Position numbers and translations under genes: made by a program
Assembly: GCA_038396625.1 (NCBI GenBank)
Contig: CP121688.1
Coordinates: 744,001-808,000 of the forward strand
DNA: 64,000 nt
Direction: 5' to 3'
Origin: G038396625 sp038396625
Lineage (GTDB): Bacteria; Bacillota; Clostridia; Peptostreptococcales; Thermotaleaceae
The notes under the pieces: generated by a model
Databases searched by the model: none
What the model saw: only the letters and a program-made list of their open reading frames with translations
Told to the model about the DNA's origin: nothing
In this document: in pieces, positions 16,577 through 25,583 of the stretch
Numbering within the stretch: position 1 is the stretch's first letter
Layout: every line of letters starts with the position of its first letter

Positions 16577-17407
16577 ATGAAACTAAATTTTATTAAAGTA
16601 AACCCAACAGAAAACATGACGGTATTTGTGGCGGATCCCATTTCCCGTGCTCAGTATATGGATGTAGCACGAAAAATAATGGACTATAATAGCATTCATG
16701 CAGAACAAGTAGGATTCATAGAAAAACCATCGCATAAGGATGCATGTATGCGACTTCATATGATGGGCGGTGAGTTTTGTGTTAATGCTACCAGGGCATT
16801 AGCCACTGCTTTAGTAGATAAGGGCTATTGTGATCACCTAAAGAGAGAACAGAAATTTATCGTTCCTTTAGAGGTTTCTGGTGCAGTTGATGTGATCCAT
16901 TGCGAAGTGACGCCAATGGAGGATACCAAAAGTTATCTAACCATGGCTAAAATTCCTTTATATAAAGCTATTGAAAGTTTTAACGTCAATTTTAAGGACA
17001 CAGTTTATGAGGGAGAGCTTGTGATTTTTCCAGGCATTGTACATTTGGTGGTTCCTATCAAAGGTATTGACGATAAGGAAGCTTTTTTTTATAAGGTAAG
17101 GGAAGAACTAAAGGATGTAACCTATGATGCCCTTGGAATTATGTTTTATGATGAAGAAAAATCCTATATGGAACCTTTGGTGTATGTGAAGGAAACAGAC
17201 AGCTTGATCTGGGAAAGAGGATGTGGCTCAGGAACTGCAGCGGTAGGCACTGTGCTTTGTCATAAAGCAAAAAAGAATTTAGACATTGCTATTCAACAAC
17301 CTGGTGGAACATTGCAGATCCTTGCAGAATGGGGCGAAGACCAGATCAAAAACATGTATTTAAGCGGAAGGGTAGAGATTGTTGCAGAAGGAATGGTGTA
17401 TTTATAG
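16577..17407 (+). CDS. DapF-fold PLP-independent amino-acid racemase, probable histidine racemase
   Basis: The 276-residue protein has the two-lobed diaminopimelate-epimerase fold signature: one catalytic cysteine per half, C68 in GGEFCVNATRAL and C216 in RGCGSGTAAVG, very close to the 73/217 positions of DapF. The substrate-side motif differs from true DapF, which has GNGxRC at the first cysteine. Cofactor-free histidine racemases of this fold are known (staphylopine CntK; a Fusobacterium enzyme). Its place among hut genes makes D-/L-histidine interconversion the best guess, allowing D-histidine to enter the pathway. It has its own upstream region after a terminator. The SD is AAGGGGG. Confidence is high for the fold and moderate for the substrate. 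Confidence 0.8.
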   Translation: MKLNFIKVNPTENMTVFVADPISRAQYMDVARKIMDYNSIHAEQVGFIEKPSHKDACMRLHMMGGEFCVNATRALATALVDKGYCDHLKREQKFIVPLEVSGAVDVIHCEVTPMEDTKSYLTMAKIPLYKAIESFNVNFKDTVYEGELVIFPGIVHLVVPIKGIDDKEAFFYKVREELKDVTYDALGIMFYDEEKSYMEPLVYVKETDSLIWERGCGSGTAAVGTVLCHKAKKNLDIAIQQPGGTLQILAEWGEDQIKNMYLSGRVEIVAEGMVYL

Positions 17408-17545
17408 AAAAGCGCATATTTATCATGGAATATTAAAAGAATATAAAATGTTATGATTTATTTTATGATAGAGACGTTTTTGAGACGCATGACTTCTATA
17501 ATGATAAATAAGAAAAGGAAAATAAAAATCAAAGGAGTGGAAAAT

Positions 17546-19228
17546 ATGTCAGTAAAAGTTCCGAGTGATATAGAAATTGCACAACAAGCAAAGATGTTAC
17601 CGATTGCAGACATTGCAAAAGAGTGGGATATTTTAGAAGATGAATTAGAACTATACGGAAAATATAAAGCAAAAATTTCTTTAGATATATTTGATCGATT
17701 AAAAGATAAGCCGGACGGGAAATTAGTGCTTGTAACAGCAATTAACCCTACACCAGCAGGAGAAGGAAAATCTACGACTTCTGTTGGGCTTGGGCAAGCA
17801 CTCAACAAAATTGGCAAGAAAACAGTGATTGCATTAAGAGAGCCTTCTTTAGGACCTGTATTTGGTGTAAAAGGTGGTGCAGCAGGAGGCGGATACGCTC
17901 AAGTTGTTCCAATGGAAGATATCAACCTTCACTTTACAGGAGATATGCATGCGATTACAACAGCAAACAATCTTTTATCTGCAGCTATTGACAATCATAT
18001 CCATCAAGGAAATGCATTAAGAATCGACTCAAGACAAATCGTATGGAAAAGGGTTTTAGACATGAATGACCGTGCCCTTCGTGAGGTTACAGTTGGACTT
18101 GGAGGAAAACCTAATGGCTTTGTAAGACAAGATGGATTCATGATTACCGTTGCTTCAGAGGTAATGGCTGTATTATGTCTTTCAAACGATTTAATGGATT
18201 TCAAAGAGAGATTAGGAAGAATGGTTGTTGCATATGATATGGATGGAAAGCCTGTAACAGCTGGAGACTTAAATGTACATGGTGCAATGGCAATGCTATT
18301 CAAAGATGCCATCAAGCCAAATATCGTACAAACTTTAGAAAATACACCAGCTTTAATTCACGGTGGTCCTTTCGCAAATATTGCTCATGGTTGCAATAGT
18401 ATCATGGCAACAAAATTAGGATTAAAATTAGGAGAGTACTTAATTACCGAAGCAGGTTTTGGTGCTGACCTAGGTGCAGAGAAATTCTTAGATATCAAAT
18501 GTAGATATGGTGGACTAAAACCAGATGCAGTAGTAATCGTTGCGACCATTAGAGCACTAAAGATGCACGGTGGTGTACCGAAGACAGAATTAGGAGAAGA
18601 AAATCTAGAAGCTTTAGACAAAGGCTTTGCAAACGTAGCAAAACAAATTGAAAATATTGGAAAATTCGGTTTGCCAGTAATGGTAGCAGTAAATAGATTT
18701 GTAAATGATACAGAAGCTGAAATCGAGTTATTAATGAAAAAATGCCAAGAAATAGGTGTGAAAGTAGCATTGAATGAAGTTTGGGCAAAGGGTGGAGAAG
18801 GTGGTACTGAAATGGCGAAAACCCTTGTTGACCTTGTAGAAACAGAAAAATCAAACTTCAAACCAATTTATGAAATGGAAGCGTCTATTCCAGAGAAAGT
18901 AAATAAAATTGTTACAGAAATCTATGGTGGTAAAGGTGTTGTATTTACAGGGCCAGCACTAAAACAAATTAAAAAGCTTGAAGAGATTGGTTTAGATAAA
19001 CTTCCGATCTGTATGGCAAAAACACAATACTCTTTATCAGATGATCCAAAAAAATTAGGCGCACCAAAGGATTTTGAAATCACGGTAAGAGAAGTAAAGG
19101 TATCTGCTGGAGCAGGATTTATCGTTTGTCTAACAGGTGATGTTATGACAATGCCTGGACTTCCTAAAATACCATCTGCAGAAAAAATGGATATTGATGC
19201 AGAAGGAAATATTGTAGGATTATTCTAA
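17546..19228 (+). CDS. fhs: Formate--tetrahydrofolate ligase
   Basis: Fhs interconverts formate, THF and ATP with 10-formyl-THF, ADP and phosphate. At 560 residues it is of normal length, with the P-loop-like TPAGEGKSTTSVGLG near residue 68 and the EPSLGPVFGVKGGAAGGGYAQ region. ATG 17546 is used, with AAAGGAG 8 nt upstream; the open frame to 17453 lacks a ribosome site. Within this cluster it most likely runs in the ATP-forming direction: the formimino carbon of histidine, after FtcD and FchA, can be released as formate. It is probably co-transcribed with hutU. Confidence 0.97.
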   Translation: MSVKVPSDIEIAQQAKMLPIADIAKEWDILEDELELYGKYKAKISLDIFDRLKDKPDGKLVLVTAINPTPAGEGKSTTSVGLGQALNKIGKKTVIALREPSLGPVFGVKGGAAGGGYAQVVPMEDINLHFTGDMHAITTANNLLSAAIDNHIHQGNALRIDSRQIVWKRVLDMNDRALREVTVGLGGKPNGFVRQDGFMITVASEVMAVLCLSNDLMDFKERLGRMVVAYDMDGKPVTAGDLNVHGAMAMLFKDAIKPNIVQTLENTPALIHGGPFANIAHGCNSIMATKLGLKLGEYLITEAGFGADLGAEKFLDIKCRYGGLKPDAVVIVATIRALKMHGGVPKTELGEENLEALDKGFANVAKQIENIGKFGLPVMVAVNRFVNDTEAEIELLMKKCQEIGVKVALNEVWAKGGEGGTEMAKTLVDLVETEKSNFKPIYEMEASIPEKVNKIVTEIYGGKGVVFTGPALKQIKKLEEIGLDKLPICMAKTQYSLSDDPKKLGAPKDFEITVREVKVSAGAGFIVCLTGDVMTMPGLPKIPSAEKMDIDAEGNIVGLF

Positions 19229-19255
19229 GATCATAAAATAAATTAAAGTTTATTA

Positions 19256-19293
19256 AGGAGGGCCTGCAACAGATTAGCTGAGTAGGCTTTCCT
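19256..19293 (+). promoter_or_regulatory. Hairpin in the fhs-hutU spacer
   Basis: AGGAGGGCCT (19256-19265) can pair over ten positions with AGGCTTTCCT (19284-19293), with two G-U pairs and an 18-nt loop. The left arm contains a ribosome-site-like AGGAGGG with no start codon behind it. There is no T run. Role unknown: mRNA processing or a protein/RNA binding site. Confidence 0.4.
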
Positions 19294-19332
19294 AAAAAAT
19301 ATTGCATAGAAAGAATTAAAGGAGGAAAAAAT

Positions 19333-21369
19333 ATGCTTTCAAATTTTGATGTGGCACAAGCGATGACAGTTAAATTAGATCCAGTTTTACCTGAATATCC
19401 TAAATTTGTTGAAGGAATTCGAAGAGCACCAAAAAGAGAATTTACATTAACACAAGAAGAAACAGAACTTGCATTGAAAAATGCCCTTCGTTATATTCCA
19501 GAAGAATTACATGAAAAAGTAGCACCAGAATTTTTAGAAGAGCTTTTAACAAAAGGAAGAATCTATGGATATCGTTTCCGTCCAGAAGGAAACATCAAAG
19601 CAAAACCAATTGATGAATACAAAGGAAAGTGCATAGAGGGAAAAGCTTTTCAAGTAATGATGGATAACAACTTGGATTTTGACATTTCACTATATCCTTA
19701 TGAACTTGTTACCTATGGGGAAACAGGAAGAGTATGTCAAAACTGGATGCAGTATCATTTAATTAAGAAATATTTAGAGGTGTTAACACATGATCAAACA
19801 TTAGTGATTCATTCAGGACATCCTCTAGGACTATTCCATTCAAAACCAGATGCACCAAGAGTAATCATTACCAATGGTTTAATGGTAGGTATGTTTGATG
19901 ATCCAGACAACTTCAATAGAGCTGCAGCCCTTGGTGTAGCAAACTACGGACAAATGACTGCAGGGGGTTGGATGTATATCGGACCACAAGGGATCGTACA
20001 TGGAACTTACAATACAATCTTAAATGCAGGAAGATTAAAGTTAGGTATTCCAAAGGATGGAGATTTAAGAGGAAAATTATTCATCACATCAGGACTTGGC
20101 GGTATGAGTGGTGCACAAGGTAAAGCTGTTGAAATTGCCAATGGTGTAGGAATCATTGCAGAGGTTGACTACTCAAGAATTGAAACAAGGCATTCACAAG
20201 GATGGGTTAGCCAAGTTGCAAAAACTTGCGAAGAAGCCTTCAAAATTGCAAAAGAATATATGGATAAAGAGGCGCCTTGTGCCATTGCGTTCCATGGTAA
20301 TATCGTAGACTTACTAGAATATGCCTTAGAAAATGATATTCATATTGATTTATTATCCGATCAGACTTCTTGTCATGAAGTATATACTGGTGGATATTGC
20401 CCACAAGGAATTACTTTTGAAGAAAGAACAGAATTGCTTGCAAAAGATAAAAAGAAGTTTAGAGAATTAGTAGACAAAACATTAAAAGCACATTTTGAAG
20501 TGATTAAAGCATTAACTGCAAAAGGAACGTATTTCTTTGATTACGGAAATGCATTTATGAAAGCAATTTATGATTCAGGCATTCAAGAAATTTCAAAGAA
20601 TGGAAGAAATGATAAAGATGGATTTATCTGGCCATCTTATGTAGAAGATATCTTAGGACCACAATTATTCGACTTTGGATATGGACCATTCAGATGGGTA
20701 TGCTTAAGTGGTAAGCATGAAGACTTATTAAAAACAGATCATGCAGCAATGGAATGCATCGATCCAGATAGAAGATACCAAGATAGAGATAACTGGATAT
20801 GGATTCGAGATGCAGATAAAAATAAATTGGTTGTAGGAACACAAGCAAGAATTCTTTATCAAGATGCATTAGGAAGAATGAACATTGCGCTGAAATTTAA
20901 TGAAATGGTAAGAAATGGAGAAATTGGTCCAGTTATGCTAGGTCGTGACCACCATGATACAGGTGGAACAGACTCACCATTTAGAGAAACTTCAAACATC
21001 AAAGACGGTAGTAACATTATGGCAGATCAAGCAACACATATCTTTGCTGGAAATGCTGCAAGAGGTATGAGTTTAATCGCCCTTCACAATGGTGGTGGCG
21101 TAGGTATCGGTAAATCCATCAACGGTGGATTTGGTATGGTACTAGATGGAAGCCACAGAGTAGATGAGATCTTAAGATCTGCAATGCCTTGGGATGTAAT
21201 GGGTGGCGTTGCAAGACGTGCTTGGGCAAGAAACGAAAATGCTGTAAGTACATGTGTAGAGTACAATGACATTATGAAAGGCAAAGATCATATTACATTA
21301 CCATATGTACCAAAAGAAGATCTCGTAAAAGATTTAGTAGCAGAAGCTTGGAAAAGCGTGGAGAAATAA
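19333..21369 (+). CDS. hutU: Urocanate hydratase, long form
   Basis: HutU converts urocanate to 4-imidazolone-5-propionate with a tightly bound NAD+. It has 678 residues, longer than the ~555 of Bacillus and Pseudomonas enzymes but as in the long subgroup found in Clostridia, Fusobacteria and others. Family regions include AAALGVANYGQMTAGGWMYI, the glycine-rich TSGLGGMSGAQGKA, the cysteine-containing DQTSCHEVYTGGYCPQG and GRDHHDTGGTDSPFRETS. ATG 19333 lies behind AAAGGAGG. It follows fhs by 104 nt with no terminator between them. Confidence 0.96.
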   Translation: MLSNFDVAQAMTVKLDPVLPEYPKFVEGIRRAPKREFTLTQEETELALKNALRYIPEELHEKVAPEFLEELLTKGRIYGYRFRPEGNIKAKPIDEYKGKCIEGKAFQVMMDNNLDFDISLYPYELVTYGETGRVCQNWMQYHLIKKYLEVLTHDQTLVIHSGHPLGLFHSKPDAPRVIITNGLMVGMFDDPDNFNRAAALGVANYGQMTAGGWMYIGPQGIVHGTYNTILNAGRLKLGIPKDGDLRGKLFITSGLGGMSGAQGKAVEIANGVGIIAEVDYSRIETRHSQGWVSQVAKTCEEAFKIAKEYMDKEAPCAIAFHGNIVDLLEYALENDIHIDLLSDQTSCHEVYTGGYCPQGITFEERTELLAKDKKKFRELVDKTLKAHFEVIKALTAKGTYFFDYGNAFMKAIYDSGIQEISKNGRNDKDGFIWPSYVEDILGPQLFDFGYGPFRWVCLSGKHEDLLKTDHAAMECIDPDRRYQDRDNWIWIRDADKNKLVVGTQARILYQDALGRMNIALKFNEMVRNGEIGPVMLGRDHHDTGGTDSPFRETSNIKDGSNIMADQATHIFAGNAARGMSLIALHNGGGVGIGKSINGGFGMVLDGSHRVDEILRSAMPWDVMGGVARRAWARNENAVSTCVEYNDIMKGKDHITLPYVPKEDLVKDLVAEAWKSVEK

Positions 21370-21419
21370 TCAATTTTTCAGTAAGGATAATAAGAAAAAA
21401 AGATAAGATACAGGTATAG

Positions 21420-21459
21420 GGTAGAGGAATTCTAATGCCTCCTCTACCTTTTCTCTTTT
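21420..21459 (+). terminator. Terminator after hutU
   Basis: The 9-bp stem GGTAGAGGA (21420-21428) / TCCTCTACC (21440-21448) is followed by TTTTCTCTTTT. Confidence 0.8.
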
Positions 21460-21487
21460 GACATGATACAGAATAGATAACTATAGA
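21458..21487 (+). promoter_or_regulatory. Promoter of ftcD-hutI-fchA
   Basis: TTGACA (21458-21463) and TATAGA (21482-21487) are separated by 18 nt, about 30 nt before the ftcD start, and directly after the hutU terminator. Confidence 0.65.
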
Positions 21488-21516
21488 AATCTCAATTTAG
21501 ATGAGGAGGAAGAAAC

Positions 21517-22422
21517 ATGGCTGAAGTAAAAAAAATTGTAGAATGTGTGCCAAATTTTAGTGAAGGTAGAGACTTAGACAAAATCGAAAAAATTGTAGCA
21601 CCTCTTAGAGGAAAAGAAGGCGTAAAATTATTAAACTATGAAGCAGATAAGGATTATAATAGAGTGGTTGTTACGGTAATGGGAGAACCACAGGCAGTAA
21701 AAAATGCAGTGCTTGAAGCCATCGGTGTAGCAGCAGAAGTGATTGATATGACAAAGCATGAAGGGCAGCATTCAAGAATGGGCGCTACAGACGTTGTACC
21801 TTTTATTCCAATTAAAAACATGAGTATGACAGAAGCAGTAGAGCTTGCAAAAGAGACAGCAAAAGAAATGAACGAAAGATATGATATTCCTGTATTTTTA
21901 TATGAAAGTGCTGCTTCAAAACCAGAAAGAGAAAATCTTGCAAAGGTAAGAAAAGGACAATTTGAAGGAATGCCTGAAAAATTAAAGGATCCTGAATGGC
22001 AACCAGACTTTGGAAAAGCAGAAATTCATCCAACTGCTGGCGTAACTGCAGTAGGTGCGAGAATGCCATTGGTAGCTTACAATATTGATTTAGATACACC
22101 AAATGTTGAAATTGCAAACAAAATTGCAAAAGCGATTAGACATTCAAGCGGCGGTTTTAGATACATTAAAGCAGGCGGGGTCGAAATCACTGAAAGAGGA
22201 ATTACCCAAGTAACAATGAATATCACAGATTACACAAAAACATCTGTATATAGAGTATTTGAAACAGTAAAAATGGAAGCAAAAAGATATGGTGTCAATG
22301 TACTTGGTAGCGAAGTAGTAGGACTTGTGCCGATGGAAGCTCTAATTGACAGTGCAGCATATTATTTAGGATTATACGGTTTCTCTATGGATAAAGTCAT
22401 CGAAACAAGCTTAATGGAGTAA
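21517..22422 (+). CDS. ftcD: Glutamate formimidoyltransferase
   Basis: The enzyme moves the formimino group of N-formimino-L-glutamate to tetrahydrofolate, giving glutamate and 5-formimino-THF. The 301-residue protein corresponds to only the N-terminal transferase part of mammalian FTCD; the cyclodeaminase is encoded separately two genes on. Typical segments are ECVPNFSEGRD at the start, KHEGQHSRMGATDVVPF (with the catalytic His of the family) and HPTAGVTAVGARMPLVAYNI. SD: GAGGAGGAAG. The next gene begins 7 nt after its stop. Confidence 0.96.
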   Translation: MAEVKKIVECVPNFSEGRDLDKIEKIVAPLRGKEGVKLLNYEADKDYNRVVVTVMGEPQAVKNAVLEAIGVAAEVIDMTKHEGQHSRMGATDVVPFIPIKNMSMTEAVELAKETAKEMNERYDIPVFLYESAASKPERENLAKVRKGQFEGMPEKLKDPEWQPDFGKAEIHPTAGVTAVGARMPLVAYNIDLDTPNVEIANKIAKAIRHSSGGFRYIKAGGVEITERGITQVTMNITDYTKTSVYRVFETVKMEAKRYGVNVLGSEVVGLVPMEALIDSAAYYLGLYGFSMDKVIETSLME

Positions 22423-22429
22423 TCGTGCT

Positions 22430-23683
22430 ATGAAAAAAAATATGATTATTAAAAATGCTGCGCAAGTTGTTACTTGTAGTGGATCTTCGGCCAAGTTTGG
22501 AAAAGATATGTCTGAGCTACATGTCATTGAAAAGGGTGCAATCATCATAGAGGATGGCATCATTCAAGCAGTGGGAAAAACGGAAGAGATTTTAAAAGAT
22601 GTGGACGAATCAAAATACGAAGTCATTGATGCAGCAGGTAAAGCTGTATTACCTGGATTTGTAGATTCTCATACCCATTTTGTATTTGGGGGATATCGTG
22701 AAGAAGAATTCAACTGGAGACTTCGAGGCGATAGCTATATGGAAATTATGGAAAGAGGCGGCGGCATTATCAATTCCGTGGAAGGAACAAAGAATGCTTC
22801 TAAGGAAGAACTTATTGCTTTAGGAAAGAAAAGATTAAATTCCATATTGTCCTTTGGGGTAACAACAGTTGAAGGAAAAAGTGGATACGGATTAGATTAT
22901 GACACGGAAATCAAACAGTTAGAGGTTATGGCAGAACTAGATAAAAGTCATCCATTAGATATCGTAAAAACCTATTTAGGCGCCCATGCCGTTCCAAAAG
23001 CTTACAAAGGAAAAGAAGATGTTTTTATTGATGAAATCATAGAAAATGTACTTCCTGTGGTTGTTGAAAGAAATCTTGCTGAGTTTTGCGATATCTTCTG
23101 TGAGAAAAACGTATTCTCTGTAGAACAGTCTAGAAGACTTTTGAGCAAAGCTAGGGAAATGGGAATGAAGTTAAAGCTTCATGCAGATGAAATCGTACAA
23201 TTAGGCGGGGCAGAATTAGCAGCAGAACTAGGGGCTGTATCTGCAGATCATTTGCTACAGGCTTCTGATAAGGGAATTGAAGATATGGCAAAAGCTGGTG
23301 TTGTTGCTACACTACTTCCTTGTACAGCTTTTAGCTTAAAGGAAGAATATGCACGAGGTAGATATATGATCGACCATAATTGTGCTGTTGCTTTAGCTAC
23401 AGATATGAATCCTGGAAGTTGTTTCACGGAATCCATTCCACTTGTATTTGCCTTAGCGACACTTTATATGCAAATGAGCATTGAAGAAGCGATTACAGCC
23501 CTTACCATCAATGGTGCAGCAGCTGTAGGTAGAGCAGATCAAATTGGAAGTATTGATGTAGGGAAAAAAGGAGATGTGGTAATTCTTGAATTCCCATCCT
23601 ATAAATTTATCCCTTATCATATAGGTGTAAGTACGGTTGAAAAAGTGGTAAAAGATGGTGTGCTTGTATTCGATAAAGAATAA
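22430..23683 (+). CDS. hutI: Imidazolonepropionase
   Basis: HutI opens the imidazolone ring to give N-formimino-L-glutamate. The 417-residue amidohydrolase has the metal motif DSHTHFVFGG near residue 82, the later histidines in KLHADEIVQLGGAEL and SADHLLQAS, and the aspartate in LATDMNPGSCFTES. Its ribosome site is weak and overlaps the ftcD stop region, so translation is probably coupled to ftcD. Confidence 0.97.
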   Translation: MKKNMIIKNAAQVVTCSGSSAKFGKDMSELHVIEKGAIIIEDGIIQAVGKTEEILKDVDESKYEVIDAAGKAVLPGFVDSHTHFVFGGYREEEFNWRLRGDSYMEIMERGGGIINSVEGTKNASKEELIALGKKRLNSILSFGVTTVEGKSGYGLDYDTEIKQLEVMAELDKSHPLDIVKTYLGAHAVPKAYKGKEDVFIDEIIENVLPVVVERNLAEFCDIFCEKNVFSVEQSRRLLSKAREMGMKLKLHADEIVQLGGAELAAELGAVSADHLLQASDKGIEDMAKAGVVATLLPCTAFSLKEEYARGRYMIDHNCAVALATDMNPGSCFTESIPLVFALATLYMQMSIEEAITALTINGAAAVGRADQIGSIDVGKKGDVVILEFPSYKFIPYHIGVSTVEKVVKDGVLVFDKE

Positions 23684-23707
23684 AAATGAGTTTTAGGAGG
23701 AAATAGA

Positions 23708-24325
23708 ATGTTAGCAGAAATGAATGTAAAAGCTTTTTTAGATAAAACTGCTTCAAATGATCCAGTACCAGGTGGCGGAAGCATCGCTGCACTAAGCAGT
23801 GCTGTTGCAGCAGCTTTAACAGAAATGGTGGCTAATTTAACGATCGGCAAAAAAAAATATGTAGAAGTAGAAGAAGAAATGAAAGAAATCGCAAAAATTG
23901 CAGCAGAATGCAGAGCAAAATTTGTAGCCGATATTGATAAAGATTCTGATGCATTTAATGAAGTAATGGATGCTTTTAAACTACCAAAAGAAACTGATGA
24001 AGAAAAAGAAAGTAGAAAAGCAGCGATCCAAGAAGCTACAAAGAAAGCAGCCTTAGTACCACTCGAAGTAGCCCAAGATGCATTCAAAATCATGGAAATC
24101 ATCGAAAAAGTTGTGGTAAAAGGAAATCAAAATGCGGTTACAGATGGTGCTGTAGCGGCAATGATGGCAAGAACTGCTGTACTTTCTGCACTATATAATG
24201 TAAAAATCAATCTAGGTTCTATTAAAGATGAAGCCTTTGTTGAAAAAGTATCTAAAGAAGTGGAAGCACTTGAATCAAAGGTTGGTAAGGTGGAGCAAGA
24301 TATTTTATCAAAGGTTGTATTATAA
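23708..24325 (+). CDS. fchA: Formimidoyl-THF cyclodeaminase
   Basis: The 205-residue helical protein of the FTCD C-terminal type has the signature ASNDPVPGGGSIAALSSAVAAAL near the N-terminus. It releases ammonia from 5-formimino-THF, giving 5,10-methenyl-THF. It closes the histidine pathway and feeds C1 units towards Fhs; the methenyl-THF cyclohydrolase step is not encoded in this window. AGGAGG precedes the ATG. Confidence 0.95.
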   Translation: MLAEMNVKAFLDKTASNDPVPGGGSIAALSSAVAAALTEMVANLTIGKKKYVEVEEEMKEIAKIAAECRAKFVADIDKDSDAFNEVMDAFKLPKETDEEKESRKAAIQEATKKAALVPLEVAQDAFKIMEIIEKVVVKGNQNAVTDGAVAAMMARTAVLSALYNVKINLGSIKDEAFVEKVSKEVEALESKVGKVEQDILSKVVL

Positions 24326-24342
24326 TATACAAAATAAAAGAT

Positions 24343-24390
24343 AAAGGCATAGCAAACGATGTTTGCTATGCCTTTATTTTTTATTTTTAG
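24343..24390 (+). terminator. Terminator of the hut cluster
   Basis: A perfect 15-bp stem AAAGGCATAGCAAAC (24343-24357) / its complement (24361-24375) with a GAT loop is followed by ATTTTTTATTTTT. Confidence 0.95.
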
Positions 24391-24438
24391 ATTGAAAATA
24401 GAAATCTATATATAAATGTGCAAATAGTCAATCAAGTT

Positions 24439-24492
24439 TAAATATTTATGGATGTTTGTATATAGTAAATATTTATGCTATTCCTATATAAT
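24439..24492 (+). promoter_or_regulatory. Putative promoter/operator of the peptide-uptake locus
   Basis: Two copies of TAAATATTTATG (24439-24450 and 24466-24477) lie 27 bp apart start to start, followed by TATAAT at 24487-24492. No good -35 is present, as expected for an activated promoter. The PucR-type regulator at 36032-37678 is a candidate activator (inference). Confidence 0.45.
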
Positions 24493-24576
24493 AGAAGCAT
24501 TATAAATGTTAAGAAATTGCAACATTTTTTATGACTAGTCGTAGCAGTGTAATATTAATGGTTTGGAGGAATGAAA

Positions 24577-25515
24577 ATGCTTTTAAAACAAGTACTAGAA
24601 ATGTATGATCTCATTGACAGAGCAGATGCTTCTGGAGAAAAGGTAAAAGCTTTTTTAGAAGAACGAGGGGCAAAGAATGTAACGGTGAACAGGATATCTG
24701 GTAAGGAAGGCTCGACAGACTTTATTAAGGTAGTCATTGCAGGACACCATGGAAAGCTAGCTGGAGGAAATGCACCTACATTAGGCATTATTGGACGGTT
24801 AGGAGGAATTGGTGCAAGACCTGAAGTGATAGGCTGTGTTTCTGATGGAGATGGTGCAACTGCAGCATTGGCTGCTGCATTGAAATTAGTAGACATGCAA
24901 AATGCAGGAGATGTGCTATACGGGGATGTGATTGTTACGACTCATATCTGCCCTGATGCTCCTACGGAAGAGCATTATCCTGTACCATTTATGGGTTCAC
25001 CGGTAGATATGGATCAAATGAATGAGATAGAAGTGTTAGAGGAAATGGATGCCATCCTATCTATTGATACAACAAAAGGGAATGAAATTATTAACTGCAG
25101 AGGCTTTGCGATATCACCTACTGTGAAAGAAGGATATATACTACCGGTAAGCTATGATTTACTTCAGGTGATGAAAAGAGTAACAGGACAATTACCTCAT
25201 GTATTTGCATTATCAACGCAAGATATTACGCCATATTCTAATCAGTTACCTCATGTCAATAGTATTCTACAGCCAGCAGTTGCCACATCTGCGCCTGTGG
25301 TGGGTGTTGCCATTACAACAGAGGTCGCTGTAGCAGGATGTGCTACAGGTGCATCTCATGCAACGGATATAGAGATGGCAGCTCGGTTTGCCATTGAAGT
25401 AGCAAAAGATTACAGCACAGAAAAATGCAAATTCTATGACCAAGAGAATTTTGAGCAATTATTAACGTTGTATGGAGACGCTAAAAAATTTCAAACGCCA
25501 GGTAAAAATGAATAA
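24577..25515 (+). CDS. DUF1177 family protein
   Basis: The 312-residue protein matches the DUF1177 family: N-terminal QVLEMYDLIDRADASGEKV, glycine-rich GIIGRLGGIGARPEVIGCVSDGDG, and C-terminal VAGCATGASHATDIEMAARF. Function is unknown. The family is repeatedly found beside peptide ABC importers, M20 hydrolases and AroM-like proteins, as here. No signal peptide is seen, so it should be cytoplasmic. ATG 24577 is preferred to ATG 24571, since TTTGGAGG ends at 24569 and leaves 7 nt to the former and only 1 nt to the latter. It is the first gene of the locus. Confidence 0.85.
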   Translation: MLLKQVLEMYDLIDRADASGEKVKAFLEERGAKNVTVNRISGKEGSTDFIKVVIAGHHGKLAGGNAPTLGIIGRLGGIGARPEVIGCVSDGDGATAALAAALKLVDMQNAGDVLYGDVIVTTHICPDAPTEEHYPVPFMGSPVDMDQMNEIEVLEEMDAILSIDTTKGNEIINCRGFAISPTVKEGYILPVSYDLLQVMKRVTGQLPHVFALSTQDITPYSNQLPHVNSILQPAVATSAPVVGVAITTEVAVAGCATGASHATDIEMAARFAIEVAKDYSTEKCKFYDQENFEQLLTLYGDAKKFQTPGKNE

Positions 25516-25583
25516 TATTGAAATTGTATCGTCATAGAATGATTTGATCATTCATCATCATATGAAAAAAAGGAGGAAGCAAT

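Noticed and set aside
18385..18861. 158-codon minus-strand frame
   Set aside because: Antisense shadow of fhs; low-complexity Phe/Ser composition and no start signals.
23617..24102. 161-codon minus-strand frame
   Set aside because: Shadow of fchA and the end of hutI; no family resemblance.
25537..25553. GAATGA-TTTGA-TCATTC hairpin between the DUF1177 and binding-protein genes
   Set aside because: Only six pairs, no T run; probably chance in AT-rich DNA.
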